A DNA stretch of 64,000 nucleotides from positions 1,860,001-1,924,000 of the forward strand of contig NZ_AP025503.1 in NCBI RefSeq assembly GCF_024347575.1. The letters run 5' to 3'. The notes beneath the pieces are model-generated. The model was not told the DNA's origin. It did no database searches and worked only from the letters and a program-made list of their open reading frames with translations. The translations under genes and the position numbers were made by a program. This stretch comes from Vibrio pelagius (GTDB lineage: Bacteria > Pseudomonadota > Gammaproteobacteria > Enterobacterales > Vibrionaceae). Numbering within the stretch: the first letter of the stretch is position 1; each line of letters opens with the position of its first letter. Shown one piece after another: positions 26,993-36,510 of the stretch.

Positions 26993-28147
26993 TTAAATCA
27001 CTTGAGAGATAATCAAGAAGCAACCAAACAGTAGAGAAAATAGCATCATCACGCTGCCACCTTCCGCTGAGTATCTATCTTCAGCCACTTTCATGAAACG
27101 CTGCTTGTGCACCATCACAAGCGGGATAAACACCGCTAGAAATACCAAGATAATACCTGCGTAGTTCAGTACCTGTAGAAACTTGTCTGCTGCTAACAGT
27201 GAACCAGCTAGAGGCAGAATAAAGCTGATTACGTAAGTGACCGCTGTATTCTGATTAAACATGTCTCGGTTTTGGTTGAACAGAGCCATCGCGACACCAA
27301 AGAAAGAGGTCAATAGTGCCAAGCCAGTAAAGGTCGACAGAATGTTACCAATCCAAGGAGACTTAGTCTCAAACGCGGCCATCAAGTCTGACACGTTATG
27401 GAAGCTTCTAAATTGCTCTTCGCTTAGGTTACCCACTACCGCAAATAACCAACATAGGTAGCACACAAGTGGAATTAAAGAACCGACAATCACCATGTTG
27501 CGCAGTTGCTTGTCGGTCGCTTCTTGGTTGTATGAAACCAAAGTAGGAATCACCACCATAAAACCAAAACTGGTAAACAAGATCGCGCTGGTTTTAATCA
27601 GTGCTACGTGGTCATGACTCGTAACTTGCGTCAGATTTTCTTGAGTCATACCTGGAGCAAGGAAAGTCATAGTAATCACAAGGCTTGCCAGCATCACAAA
27701 GAATAGCGCTCGGTTAAGCTTATCAATCACACCTGTACCACACGCAACCACTGCACCAGCAATCAAGGTGAACGCTATCTGGCCTGTCGTGGCACTAACA
27801 TTAATACCAAGGCTTGCCAGTAGTTGGCTCAGAAGATCGCCAGCACCTAGGATATATGCCATCAATAAGCAGATCAGCAAAGCGTAAAGCAGACCATTAG
27901 TAATCAGCTGACCTTGTCTACCTAGAGTTTTGCGCGCGATTGAGTTCAAGCCAAGGCCGCCACCTGCCTTGATTGTCGCTTCAAGGAGCAGAAGCGCCGC
28001 ATAAGTAGTACCGAAGCAGATCAGTACCATTAAAAGTGAACCGTATAGTAACCCAAATTGGGCAAGAACCATTGGAATTGCAAGCATACCAGCACCCAAA
28101 GCGGTACCAGCGATAATTAGGGAGCTCCCCATCATTTTAATATTCAT
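26993..28147 (-). CDS. Aromatic amino acid permease (TyrP/Mtr type)
   Basis: 384 residues with about 11 membrane segments. The N-terminus MGSSLIIAGTALGAGMLAIP and the SFGFMVVIPTLVSYNQE segment are those of the HAAAP family members TyrP and Mtr, which bring in tyrosine or tryptophan with protons. Which amino acid is carried cannot be decided by eye. Upstream on the same strand is a 57-codon Tyr/Phe-rich ORF (28234-28407). tyrR lies 14 kb away. Confidence 0.87.
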   Translation of the reverse strand: MNIKMMGSSLIIAGTALGAGMLAIPMVLAQFGLLYGSLLMVLICFGTTYAALLLLEATIKAGGGLGLNSIARKTLGRQGQLITNGLLYALLICLLMAYILGAGDLLSQLLASLGINVSATTGQIAFTLIAGAVVACGTGVIDKLNRALFFVMLASLVITMTFLAPGMTQENLTQVTSHDHVALIKTSAILFTSFGFMVVIPTLVSYNQEATDKQLRNMVIVGSLIPLVCYLCWLFAVVGNLSEEQFRSFHNVSDLMAAFETKSPWIGNILSTFTGLALLTSFFGVAMALFNQNRDMFNQNTAVTYVISFILPLAGSLLAADKFLQVLNYAGIILVFLAVFIPLVMVHKQRFMKVAEDRYSAEGGSVMMLFSLLFGCFLIISQVI

Positions 28148-28233
28148 GTCTTTAACTTATTTATTTAATTTTTAATAGATGTAGTTCTCTGTCATCAATC
28201 AAGATGCAAAGAGAATTCGAAAGAAGTTAAGCT

Positions 28234-28407
28234 TTAAAACGAATATCGATAGGAGCGATAAGCGGAGTTAAATCGCGAAAAGGCAGTAGAAAGCGAGCTG
28301 TGATAAAAGCGAAATTGTAGAGAAAGAGAGGCAACCGAAGAGTTCGGTAGCTGATGTGGTGAACCTTCTGTCGGTTCGATGATTGGTGATGTAATTTTGA
28401 ATTTCAT
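28234..28407 (-). CDS. Putative Tyr/Phe-rich leader peptide upstream of the aromatic permease
   Basis: 57 codons. The last 27 residues (ending SAYRSYRYSF) include five Phe and five Tyr. It begins right after a 14-codon ORF (28408-28452) that has a strong GAGGAGG site, and the two overlap at ATAGATG, so translation could be coupled. Its stop is 87 bases before the permease ATG. Composition and location suggest an attenuation or ribosome-stalling leader. No classical terminator with a T run was found between it and the permease. Its status as a real peptide is inference. Confidence 0.35.
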   Translation of the reverse strand: MKFKITSPIIEPTEGSPHQLPNSSVASLSLQFRFYHSSLSTAFSRFNSAYRSYRYSF

Positions 28408-28452
28408 CTATGTGTCCAAATGAGTCACATTCCGTGTTATTGAAGCAGCCAT
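28408..28452 (-). CDS. Putative short upstream ORF with strong ribosome site
   Basis: The reverse-strand ORF MAASITRNVTHLDT (14 codons plus stop) starts 6-14 bases after GAGGAGGGCAGCAAAGG. The stop overlaps the region of the ATG of the 57-codon ORF. It may act as the entry point for translation of the leader region. Confidence 0.35.
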   Translation of the reverse strand: MAASITRNVTHLDT

Positions 28453-28930
28453 CCTTTGCTGCCCTCCTCACGTATTGAGGTAGATTCATCTTAACGAAAG
28501 ACACCTGAAAAACAACGGCACAACCTTATTTTCTGCTACTTTTTACTCATCTGTATGTAATTTAGACAATCAGAACTAAAAAACATCACATTTATTCTAA
28601 TTAAGCCATGGAGATGATCCAGTTAATTACATTGATACAAAGTAATTAACTAAAAATTACATGTTGTTTTCATTTCTAATCTCACACACACCTATATCGA
28701 CAAACTCATCAATTAAAAAACCAATTAGTTGAAAGAAGATCAAAACATGACGCTAAGTGCGCTGTTTTTATGACGTTTTTACGCCAATTTTCCATCACAA
28801 AGCTGCTACATCACAGAAACATAACCACAATCGGAGTATGGTCACACAATTACCCCTTTATGGTAGGTACCGCATAACTTTACCGCTACAGTATGCTCGT
28901 CATTATAAATTATAAAAATATGTGTTCAGT
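28453..28930. other. Divergent intergenic region, permease leader side and chemoreceptor side
   Basis: AT-rich, with no further gene seen. An inverted repeat TTAATTAC/GTAATTAA lies at 28623-28649. No TyrR box matching TGTAAA-N6-TTTACA was found. Confidence 0.4.
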
Positions 28931-30553
28931 ATGCGCTCAACAATAACGTTTAAAATACTGGTAGCACTGGCCGTAGTTTTCTCACTACTCCTCGCTATCT
29001 CTACATACTTTCAATACACCCAGCAAAAGCAACTTGTGAACTCAGTTTTGAGCGAGCAATTGCACGATAAAGCCAGCAACTATTTCGACAGCCTCAATAT
29101 GATGATGTTGACAGGCACCATGTCGCAAAAAGAGACGCTACGTCATAAAGCACTGGCACAAGAAGGCATCGAAGATGTTCGCGTACTTAGAGCAGACACT
29201 GTGAGCAAACTTTATGGCCCTGGTAGTGCAGATCAACTGCCGAAAGACGACATCGATAAGCGCGCACTGGCAGGCGAAACGGTCATTGAACCTTTCAGTG
29301 CGGACTGGGGGAAAGGTCTGGTTATCGCCCTGCCAATGAAATCGAGTGAGAATTACCGTGGTACGAATTGCGTATCTTGTCATATGGCACCGGAAGGCGA
29401 AGTATTGGGCGCTATTCGCTTAGAGTACAACTTGAGCCATGTTAACGAACTGATTCACACTCAGACCATTACCGCAATAGTCATTATGGCGGTGATTTCG
29501 TTTGTCGGTTTCGGTCTCACCATGACATTAATTCGCAAGATCATTGTCCGCCCTCTTCAACAAACCGCTCGCTTTATGACTCGAGTCAGTGACGATAAAA
29601 ACCTTTCTGAGCGACTACCGGTTGAGCGTGATGACGAAATTGGCTCGCTATCCGCAGCGATCAACTCTTTCATGAAGACCGTCTCGAACAGTTTAGGTCA
29701 AGTACAAGACACCTCACATAAACTGAATGCGTCTGCAAACCAACTGACAAGCGTAGCTCACATTACAGAGACTGCAGCCAGCGATCAACAAGGCGAAACA
29801 GCCGAAGTACAGAGCAATATTGAAGGTATTCAAGCGCAACAAGTAAGTGCAGAACAGGCAACGGTTACCGCTTCTAACCTCATTAATCATACTGCTGAAG
29901 TGGCGTTTCAGAGTGCAAATCAAGCTCACAATGCTAGCAACGAGATTAAGAACCTGGTCACCAGTATCGAAGGAGTAAAAGATAAGATCTCCTCACTCAA
30001 TCAGCAAACAGGTGAAGTGTCTTCGATCTTGACTGTGATTCATGGGATTGCCGAGCAAACAAATCTGTTGGCGCTCAACGCAGCGATTGAGGCAGCACGA
30101 GCTGGGGAACAGGGTCGTGGGTTTGCAGTGGTTGCCGATGAGGTTCGCCACCTAGCCTCTCGCACAGCCGAAGCCACTGACAATATTGAATCAATCATCA
30201 ACCAGTTCAAACAAGGTAGCGAACAATCTCTACAATCTGCGGATCATGTGTGTGCTCAGGCTTACCAAAGCTCGACCGATATCGACGCGCTAGCTGAAGA
30301 AATGAATGGCGTTGTTGAGGAGATGAAACAAGTATTGGCGCATGCTCAAGATATCCAACATCAGACTCAATCCACCACTCATGCTACCAAAGATGTGCAG
30401 AACAAAATTGAAGCGATTACCTCTCATGCCAACAACACATCGCAATCGGCAGCAAGTACTCGTGACATCAGTAACGACCTTGAAGAACTGTCTGATCACC
30501 TAGAGAGCTTAATCAACCAATTTACCCTTTCTAACAAGCGACAAGAACGCTAA
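28931..30553 (+). CDS. Methyl-accepting chemotaxis protein with periplasmic c-type heme motif
   Basis: 540 residues from the ATG at 28931 (an in-frame GTG at 28922 is possible). TM1 is ~8-26, TM2 ~181-201, then a HAMP domain and a cytoplasmic signalling domain with the conserved tip [19 protein letters not shown]. The periplasmic domain contains C147-V-S-C150-H151, the c-type heme attachment motif, just before TM2. Heme-containing MCP sensors are known in Geobacter and Desulfovibrio, where they sense redox or oxygen. A redox, NO or O2 sensing role here is inference. The gene stands alone near the serine genes. Confidence 0.9.
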   Translation: MRSTITFKILVALAVVFSLLLAISTYFQYTQQKQLVNSVLSEQLHDKASNYFDSLNMMMLTGTMSQKETLRHKALAQEGIEDVRVLRADTVSKLYGPGSADQLPKDDIDKRALAGETVIEPFSADWGKGLVIALPMKSSENYRGTNCVSCHMAPEGEVLGAIRLEYNLSHVNELIHTQTITAIVIMAVISFVGFGLTMTLIRKIIVRPLQQTARFMTRVSDDKNLSERLPVERDDEIGSLSAAINSFMKTVSNSLGQVQDTSHKLNASANQLTSVAHITETAASDQQGETAEVQSNIEGIQAQQVSAEQATVTASNLINHTAEVAFQSANQAHNASNEIKNLVTSIEGVKDKISSLNQQTGEVSSILTVIHGIAEQTNLLALNAAIEAARAGEQGRGFAVVADEVRHLASRTAEATDNIESIINQFKQGSEQSLQSADHVCAQAYQSSTDIDALAEEMNGVVEEMKQVLAHAQDIQHQTQSTTHATKDVQNKIEAITSHANNTSQSAASTRDISNDLEELSDHLESLINQFTLSNKRQER

Positions 30554-30575
30554 TTACCTTCCCTCCTATCGCACC

Positions 30576-30607
30576 AAGGCCGACTTTTGGAGTAAAAAGT
30601 CGGCCTT
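30576..30607. terminator. Terminator of the chemoreceptor gene
   Basis: 13-bp perfect stem AAGGCCGACTTTT/AAAAGTCGGCCTT. Confidence 0.85.
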
Positions 30608-30818
30608 TAAACAAAAATAAGTCCATATAGGAAATATTTCTTTCTTCAACTAACAATAAAGGTTGAAGCTCTCTGTGTGACAGGTAATATGTTCCATTGA
30701 TTTAAAAAGTTTATACAACTCAATGTTTCGATTGTTTTTTGTTCAAGTATCAGAAAATTAAAACTATCGTGAATTAGCATTGGGTTGAATTTGTCCCTCA
30801 ATGGAGAATGAAACCAAC

Positions 30819-32219
30819 ATGACTTACGCGCCTGTAAAAGACGTACTTGGCGGCAAGCTAGCGGTAGACAGTGAAGTAACTGTTCGCGGCTGGATCCGTT
30901 CACGTCGTGATTCCAAAGCTGGAATCTCTTTCCTTGCCATTTATGACGGCTCTTGTTTCGACCCGATTCAGGCCGTGGTCCCTAATAATCTTAATAATTA
31001 CGAAAACGAAGTGCTAAAGCTGACTACAGGCTGCTCTGTCGAAGTAACAGGTAAGATTGTTGAGTCTCCTGCGAAAGGCCAAGACTTCGAACTTGCTGCA
31101 ACTGACGTTAAAGTTGTAGGTTGGGTTGAAGACGCAGAAACTTACCCAATGGCGAAAACTCGTCACTCTATCGAGTACCTACGTGAAGTAGCACACCTAC
31201 GTCCACGTACTAACGTAATCGGTGCGGTTGCGCGTGTTCGTAACTGCCTATCTCAAGCAATCCACCGCTTCTACCACGAGCAGGGTTTCTTCTGGGTATC
31301 TGCTCCACTGATCACAGCTTCTGATGCAGAAGGTGCTGGTGAGATGTTCCGCGTTTCTACTCTAGACATGGAAAACCTACCTCGCACAGAGAAAGGCGAT
31401 GTTGATTACAACGAAGACTTCTTCGGTAAAGAGACATTCCTAACGGTATCTGGCCAACTAAACGCAGAAGCTTACGCTTGTGCACTAAGCAAGGTTTACA
31501 CGTTCGGTCCTACGTTCCGTGCTGAAAACTCAAACACAAGCCGCCACCTAGCTGAATTCTGGATGGTTGAGCCTGAAGTTGCATTCGCTGACCTAGAAGA
31601 CGTGGCTAAGCTGTCTGAAGACATGCTCAAGTTCGTATTCAAAGCAGTACTTGAAGAGTGTCGTGACGACCTTGAGTTCTTCGCTCAACGCATCGACAAA
31701 GAAGCAATCACTCGTCTAGAGCAGTTTGTTTCTTCTGACTTCGCACAAGTTGACTACACCGACGCAATCCAGATTCTTCTAGATTCAGGTCGTGAGTTCG
31801 AATTCCCTGTTGAATGGGGTATCGACATGTCTTCTGAGCACGAGCGTTACCTAGCTGAAGAGCACTTCAAGGCACCAGTAATCGTTAAGAACTACCCTAA
31901 AGACATCAAAGCATTCTACATGCGCGCGAACGATGACGGTAAGACAGTAGCGGCAATGGACGTACTAGCACCTGGCATCGGTGAAATCATCGGTGGTTCT
32001 CAGCGTGAAGAGCGTCTAGACATCCTAGACGAGCGTATGCGTGAAGTAGGTATCGACCCAGAGCACATGAGTTGGTACCGCGACCTACGTAAATACGGCA
32101 CAGTGCCACACGCTGGTTTCGGCCTAGGTTTTGAGCGTCTAGTATCTTACGTAACAGGCATGGGCAACGTACGTGACGTTATCCCATTCCCACGTACTCC
32201 TCGCTCTGCGAACTTCTAA
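30819..32219 (+). CDS. asnS: Asparaginyl-tRNA synthetase
   Basis: 466 residues from the ATG at 30819, equal to E. coli AsnS. An upstream in-frame ATG at 30801 would add six residues absent from the family. The OB-fold anticodon domain (residues ~18-100, [16 protein letters not shown]) is followed by the class II catalytic domain with motif 2 [17 protein letters not shown] and motif 3 [10 protein letters not shown]. It charges tRNA-Asn with asparagine using ATP. Confidence 0.98.
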   Translation: MTYAPVKDVLGGKLAVDSEVTVRGWIRSRRDSKAGISFLAIYDGSCFDPIQAVVPNNLNNYENEVLKLTTGCSVEVTGKIVESPAKGQDFELAATDVKVVGWVEDAETYPMAKTRHSIEYLREVAHLRPRTNVIGAVARVRNCLSQAIHRFYHEQGFFWVSAPLITASDAEGAGEMFRVSTLDMENLPRTEKGDVDYNEDFFGKETFLTVSGQLNAEAYACALSKVYTFGPTFRAENSNTSRHLAEFWMVEPEVAFADLEDVAKLSEDMLKFVFKAVLEECRDDLEFFAQRIDKEAITRLEQFVSSDFAQVDYTDAIQILLDSGREFEFPVEWGIDMSSEHERYLAEEHFKAPVIVKNYPKDIKAFYMRANDDGKTVAAMDVLAPGIGEIIGGSQREERLDILDERMREVGIDPEHMSWYRDLRKYGTVPHAGFGLGFERLVSYVTGMGNVRDVIPFPRTPRSANF

Positions 32220-32253
32220 TTCCGCTCTACGCTGAATTAAAAGAATGAAAACA

Positions 32254-32282
32254 AAAACCTCCGCAATTGCGGAGGTTTTTTT
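32254..32282 (+). terminator. Terminator of asnS
   Basis: AAAACCTCCGCAATTGCGGAGGTTTT palindrome followed by further T residues. Confidence 0.92.
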
Positions 32283-32323
32283 GTGTCGAATAAATAAGTA
32301 AGGCACAGAACCAATTTAGCATT

Positions 32324-32530
32324 TTAGCTTTGATCTTGTTTTTCTGCGTAGCGGATAGCTAATGCACAGATACCAAACAGAACAAATGGTATAGCAGCTG
32401 TGGTGTATTCAGTCCACGCCATATCAGCGAAAGCTTTTGCCAACAGCACATGGCCTAAAATCAGCAGTGCCGCACAGACAATAGCCACGAAGATAAGTTT
32501 GATCTCATTTCCAGCAGGTGATTTCAACAT
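32324..32530 (-). CDS. Small membrane protein of unknown function
   Basis: 68 residues from the ATG at 32530, with TTGGAG 8 bases upstream. A longer frame to 32566 lacks a ribosome site. Two hydrophobic helices are visible (~12-30 IFVAIVCAALLILGHVLLA and ~40-57 AAIPFVLFGICALAI), followed by a charged tail (EKQDQS). No family is recognised. It lies downstream of the MocR-type gene's 5' region on the same strand, converging with asnS. Confidence 0.6.
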   Translation of the reverse strand: MLKSPAGNEIKLIFVAIVCAALLILGHVLLAKAFADMAWTEYTTAAIPFVLFGICALAIRYAEKQDQS

Positions 32531-32637
32531 AACGGTTTCTCCAAGATTTGGTCTACCGTTATTCAAACACAGATTATCTTATTGAAAGGCGTACAGTTAT
32601 GCTTGATTCAAGGCGTACAGTTTTTTAATACCGACGT

Positions 32638-34044
32638 TTATGACTGGCGCAACAGTTGGTGAGCAAGCTGGCCGACTGTTTTCAACGCAGAGCGGCGTTC
32701 TTGAGTGAGTTCATGAGAAAAGTTAAGTCGAATCGCATGAGAGACCATATCACTCTCACTGAACAAATCACCCGAAGCGATACTAATCCCCTCCCTCATC
32801 GCTTGCTTATATAGCTTATGGCTGTCAAATGAACTCGGGAAACGAATCCATATAAAGTAGCCCCCGTTCGGCTCTTCTACTTCTATAGATTTAGGGAAGT
32901 ATTCAAATACTGCATTGATAAACTCTTGTTTTCTTGCCTGCAGGTGCTTGCGCAGCTTACGCAGATGATTGTCGTAACTTTCATGGGTTAAAAAGTGTGC
33001 CACACCCAGCTGTACCGGAGCGCTACTCGATAGCGTTGATAGAAGTTGCTGTTTTTGGATCTGGTTATGGTAACGAGCATTAACTACCCACCCCACTCGA
33101 TAACCAGGACATAGGCTCTTAGAATACGAACCGCACAATAGCACAGAGTCATTAGTGTCGTATGCTTTCAACGGTTTAGGTTTGTCTCTATCGTAGTAGA
33201 GGTCAGCATAAACATCATCTTCAATAATTAAGGCGTGATGTTCACGAGCAATGGCTACCACTTCTTGTTTGCGCTCATCTGACAGGCAGGTACCGGTTGG
33301 GTTTTGGAATGTCGTCATTAACCAACACGCTTTGACATCATGGTCAATCAGCGCTTTTTTGAACGCAGGGATATTCAATCCATCCCTGGGGCAAACCTCA
33401 ACCTCAATTGCATTTAAGCCAAGTCTCTCCACTGCTTGTAGCGCGCCATAAAAGGCTGGTGCTTCTATCACCACTGTATCACCAGGTTTGGTCACCGTTT
33501 GCAGGCTAAGGTTTAAAGCCTCCATCGCGCCAGACGTGATCACGATGTCTTGATGACTAACGACAATCCCTTGCTGGAGATACCGCTGGGCGATTTGACG
33601 TCTTAAAGACTCGCTCCCGGGTGGAAGGTTATTAATGACGCTCGCCCCCGTCATCTTACGTCCAGCGCTAGCGAGGTTCCTTGTCAGAACAGGAAGTGGG
33701 AACAGGTCTGGATCTGGAAACGCAGAACCGAAGGGCACCACGCCTTCGGCAGAGCTAGAGGTCAAAAAGTCGAACAACCTATCGTTGATCGCACGTTTTG
33801 GCTCTGAGACCTTAGGTGAGGAGACCAAGCTCTCAATTTTAGGCGCGACAAAGTAACCAGATTGAGGCTTGGCAATGATCCAGCCTTCACTCTCTAGCAG
33901 TTGGTACGCCTGAAGAACCGTGCTGTTGCTGACCTTATAGTTACGGCAACTCATGCGAACTGACGGGATCTTCTCGCCAGATCGCCAAGTATTATTGGCT
34001 ATCTGCGTGCGAATGTCCTTTGCAAGCTCTTCGTAACGTGCCAT
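32638..34044 (-). CDS. MocR-type regulator: GntR domain fused to aminotransferase
   Basis: 468 residues. Residues 1-~70 form a winged helix of the GntR type (IRTQIANNTWRSGEKIPSVR, YKVSNSTVLQAYQLLESEGW). Residues ~110-460 form a fold-type-I aminotransferase domain with the PLP-lysine in CGSYSKSLCPGYRVGW and IEDDVYADLYYD. MocR proteins use PLP or an amino acid adduct to control nearby genes such as those for pyridoxal or amino acid metabolism. The divergent 99-residue gene at 34256 is the closest candidate target. The effector is unknown. Confidence 0.9.
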   Translation of the reverse strand: MARYEELAKDIRTQIANNTWRSGEKIPSVRMSCRNYKVSNSTVLQAYQLLESEGWIIAKPQSGYFVAPKIESLVSSPKVSEPKRAINDRLFDFLTSSSAEGVVPFGSAFPDPDLFPLPVLTRNLASAGRKMTGASVINNLPPGSESLRRQIAQRYLQQGIVVSHQDIVITSGAMEALNLSLQTVTKPGDTVVIEAPAFYGALQAVERLGLNAIEVEVCPRDGLNIPAFKKALIDHDVKACWLMTTFQNPTGTCLSDERKQEVVAIAREHHALIIEDDVYADLYYDRDKPKPLKAYDTNDSVLLCGSYSKSLCPGYRVGWVVNARYHNQIQKQQLLSTLSSSAPVQLGVAHFLTHESYDNHLRKLRKHLQARKQEFINAVFEYFPKSIEVEEPNGGYFIWIRFPSSFDSHKLYKQAMREGISIASGDLFSESDMVSHAIRLNFSHELTQERRSALKTVGQLAHQLLRQS

Positions 34045-34255
34045 AAGTTGTACTACCTAAAGAATCCATAAACCCAATACTCTAGCATTAACATGGGTTT
34101 AGATTGTATCTATCCTACTGATTAAACGTCATTTGTATAATTGTGTGAAAAACTTCACAGAACTCATGACTTGCTCTGCTAGCTTTGATGCATAGCGAGA
34201 AATTCATCTCGCTCTAAACTTAAACAGATGTTCACAATAAAAATGCGAGACCATC

Positions 34256-34555
34256 ATGAAAAAGATAGAAGCAGAAAACTTAGAGTACAAAGGTGAATCA
34301 AACGGTGTCCATAGCTGGACAACACCAAGTGGGCAACCTTACTACTGGCATCCTGATTGGCTGCATATTGCTGAAGATGCAACTGGTTCGCACCCAAAAG
34401 AGAAACTCGATCTCGTCGATGATCAACCGGCCACTAAGAAACACGCAGTATCAGCAATCCTAAAGCACATTAACCAATGGGCCGCAGACAAGCTAGCATC
34501 ACACCCAGAAATAGAAACAGGTTCAGTTGAAGCTGAGATCCACCTTAAGAAATAG
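34256..34555 (+). CDS. Small soluble protein of unknown function, divergent from MocR gene
   Basis: 99 residues, no signal peptide or membrane helix. The N-terminal half (ESNGVHSWTTPSGQPYYWHPDWLH) is Trp/His-rich and the C-terminal half is helical with a Lys-rich end. No family is recognised. Coding character is good. The divergent arrangement with the MocR-type regulator makes it a possible target of that regulator. Confidence 0.65.
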   Translation: MKKIEAENLEYKGESNGVHSWTTPSGQPYYWHPDWLHIAEDATGSHPKEKLDLVDDQPATKKHAVSAILKHINQWAADKLASHPEIETGSVEAEIHLKK

Positions 34556-34563
34556 TCGCTAAT

Positions 34564-34609
34564 GGTTCACTGACCTCAAGTGCTGAGTGCAAGACAAGGT
34601 CAGTGAACC
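34564..34609 (+). terminator. Strong hairpin after the 99-residue gene
   Basis: 13-bp inverted repeat GGTTCACTGACCT/AGGTCAGTGAACC with a 20-base loop. There is no long T run, so it may be a processing or mRNA-stability hairpin rather than a true terminator. Confidence 0.5.
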
Positions 34610-34805
34610 TAGCCCTTCTAATAGAAACAGCGCCCAGACAAACGCTACACTTAACAATTCTATAAAACCGCTTACCTTGTTATATCAATTGCTCCTGCCC
34701 ACCGATAGAATTATCAAAATACATTTAGAAGAAATATTTTTTAGCCTGTCTCGTTCTACTAATAAGTCATTGGAAGCAGGCTAGGATAATAACAAGGATT
34801 AATTG

Positions 34806-36308
34806 ATGGATTCGTCACATCACAATAACAATCTAACCGCCAAGCTCTACGTTCTCGCCGGTGTTCTTTTTGGCACATATGGCAGTCGAGTGTGTCCGAT
34901 GTTAGAGACATTAACCGCTATTGAAACGATCACTCACGTCAGCACAATCTTCTCTATTCTGTTTGTTATTCGTTTTATCATTGCTCCTCGTTGGTCTGTT
35001 TACCAACAGGGGCAATACATCAAGCTAGATACCAGCCTATTCTTCGCAATGAGTCTCCCACTCGCGACCTATTACAACCTAAGTTATGAATTTACGCTTG
35101 ATAGTAACCTGAAGGTTTTGTTCGGGTTGGCGTTATTTGGATTTTTTACCGGCAGCATTTTAGAGCTGGACTCAAAACTAAAGCAGATGAATACCTATCA
35201 AAATCGAGGTGTCAGCAACCTACAACTTACTGGTGTGCGCCAATCTTTGGTGAAGCAACTGCTAGGCTTGGTGATGGTGCTCCTAACCTCACTACCCCTG
35301 ATGCTAAGTATGGTTGCGATAAAAGATGTCTTTTGGCTCGAACACAATCCGGAGCGCATTTTAGACGGCACAGGTAAAATCAGCATCATGAAAGAGTTTG
35401 CCTACTTATCCTTAGTTCTAGGTGGTTACGCCGTGGTGATCATGACAATGTGGAGCAAGCTGATTAAGAAGATTCTCCTTAGTCATGAATGTGCGCTGGT
35501 TGAAGTAACAAAAGGCAACATTCATTCTCGACTCCCTGTCTTTAACCATGATGAACTTGGCTCAATGGCATCATTGACCAACAATATGCTTGATAGTCTG
35601 CAATCCGTCCAACAAGAAGTTAAAACCACCCGTGATGTCGCAATTGTCAGCTTGTCTGCACTCGCCGAATCTCGTGACAATGAAACAGGCGCACATATTC
35701 TACGCACACAAGAGTACGTAAAAGCGCTGGCAGAACAAATGAGCCTATCGCCTAAACACTCGGCATTACTAACACCTGAATACATTGAACTGCTCTACAA
35801 ATCTGCACCGCTTCATGATGTTGGGAAAGTCGGCGTACCTGACAACGTGCTGCTCAAGCCAGGTAAGTTAACCGATGAAGAGTTCGATATCATGAAAAAA
35901 CACCCACAGATTGGTGCAGAGGCGTTGTCTATTGCTGAAGGTCAGCTAGGCAGCAGCTCATTCCTGAGAGTCGCCAAAGAAATATCACTGACTCACCATG
36001 AAAAGTGGAACGGTCAAGGTTACCCAAATCAACTAGCGGGCGAAGACATTCCGCTTTCTGGCCGCCTAATGGCATTGGCTGACGTCTATGATGCCTTGAT
36101 ATCAAAACGAGTATACAAGCCTGCTTTCAGTCACGATAAGGCCAAAGACATCATTATTGAAGGTAAAGGTCAGCACTTTGACCCTGAAGTTGTTGAAGCT
36201 TTCTTGGCGGTAGAACATCTATTTGTTGAGATTGCCGCAACGCATAAAGATGGTAAGCATGATGTCAGCGAGTTAGAGCGAGAAAACTTGACTTTACAAG
36301 CTGTTTAA
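34806..36308 (+). CDS. Membrane HD-GYP-domain phosphodiesterase
   Basis: 500 residues from the ATG at 34806 (AAGGA 8 bases upstream). About five hydrophobic segments occupy residues 1-230. A HAMP-like stretch follows (VEVTKGNIHSRLPVFNHDELG), then an HD-GYP domain with the intact catalytic motifs HDVGKVGVPDNVLLKPGKL and HHEKWNGQGYP. HD-GYP enzymes hydrolyse c-di-GMP to GMP. The N-terminus is an uncharacterised sensory membrane region. Confidence 0.9.
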   Translation: MDSSHHNNNLTAKLYVLAGVLFGTYGSRVCPMLETLTAIETITHVSTIFSILFVIRFIIAPRWSVYQQGQYIKLDTSLFFAMSLPLATYYNLSYEFTLDSNLKVLFGLALFGFFTGSILELDSKLKQMNTYQNRGVSNLQLTGVRQSLVKQLLGLVMVLLTSLPLMLSMVAIKDVFWLEHNPERILDGTGKISIMKEFAYLSLVLGGYAVVIMTMWSKLIKKILLSHECALVEVTKGNIHSRLPVFNHDELGSMASLTNNMLDSLQSVQQEVKTTRDVAIVSLSALAESRDNETGAHILRTQEYVKALAEQMSLSPKHSALLTPEYIELLYKSAPLHDVGKVGVPDNVLLKPGKLTDEEFDIMKKHPQIGAEALSIAEGQLGSSSFLRVAKEISLTHHEKWNGQGYPNQLAGEDIPLSGRLMALADVYDALISKRVYKPAFSHDKAKDIIIEGKGQHFDPEVVEAFLAVEHLFVEIAATHKDGKHDVSELERENLTLQAV

Positions 36309-36334
36309 CTGATGTAAAACACACTAATTTCTTA

Positions 36335-36366
36335 CACCCTACTGGTTTATCCGTAGGGTGTTTTAT
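36335..36366 (+). terminator. Terminator of the HD-GYP gene
   Basis: 8-bp perfect stem CACCCTAC/GTAGGGTG followed by TTTTATT. Confidence 0.85.
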
Positions 36367-36510
36367 TAGATATATTCGTACTTTACTGATAATTCCCATC
36401 GAAATAGATTTTTTTTCCTGTTTCTTCTCAATTCATATTGTCTTCAAATTTTCATAAAGGTATAAATACCACTAGATACTATCCCCTCTCAATTGACATG
36501 GATGAAGATT

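Noticed and set aside
28268..28504. 78-codon reverse-strand ORF in the permease leader
   Set aside because: It overlaps the two shorter leader ORFs in another frame. Its first in-frame ATG has a poorly spaced site and its product resembles no family.
34587..34784. 65-residue + strand ORF
   Set aside because: GTG start inside a strong hairpin, no ribosome site, low-complexity composition.
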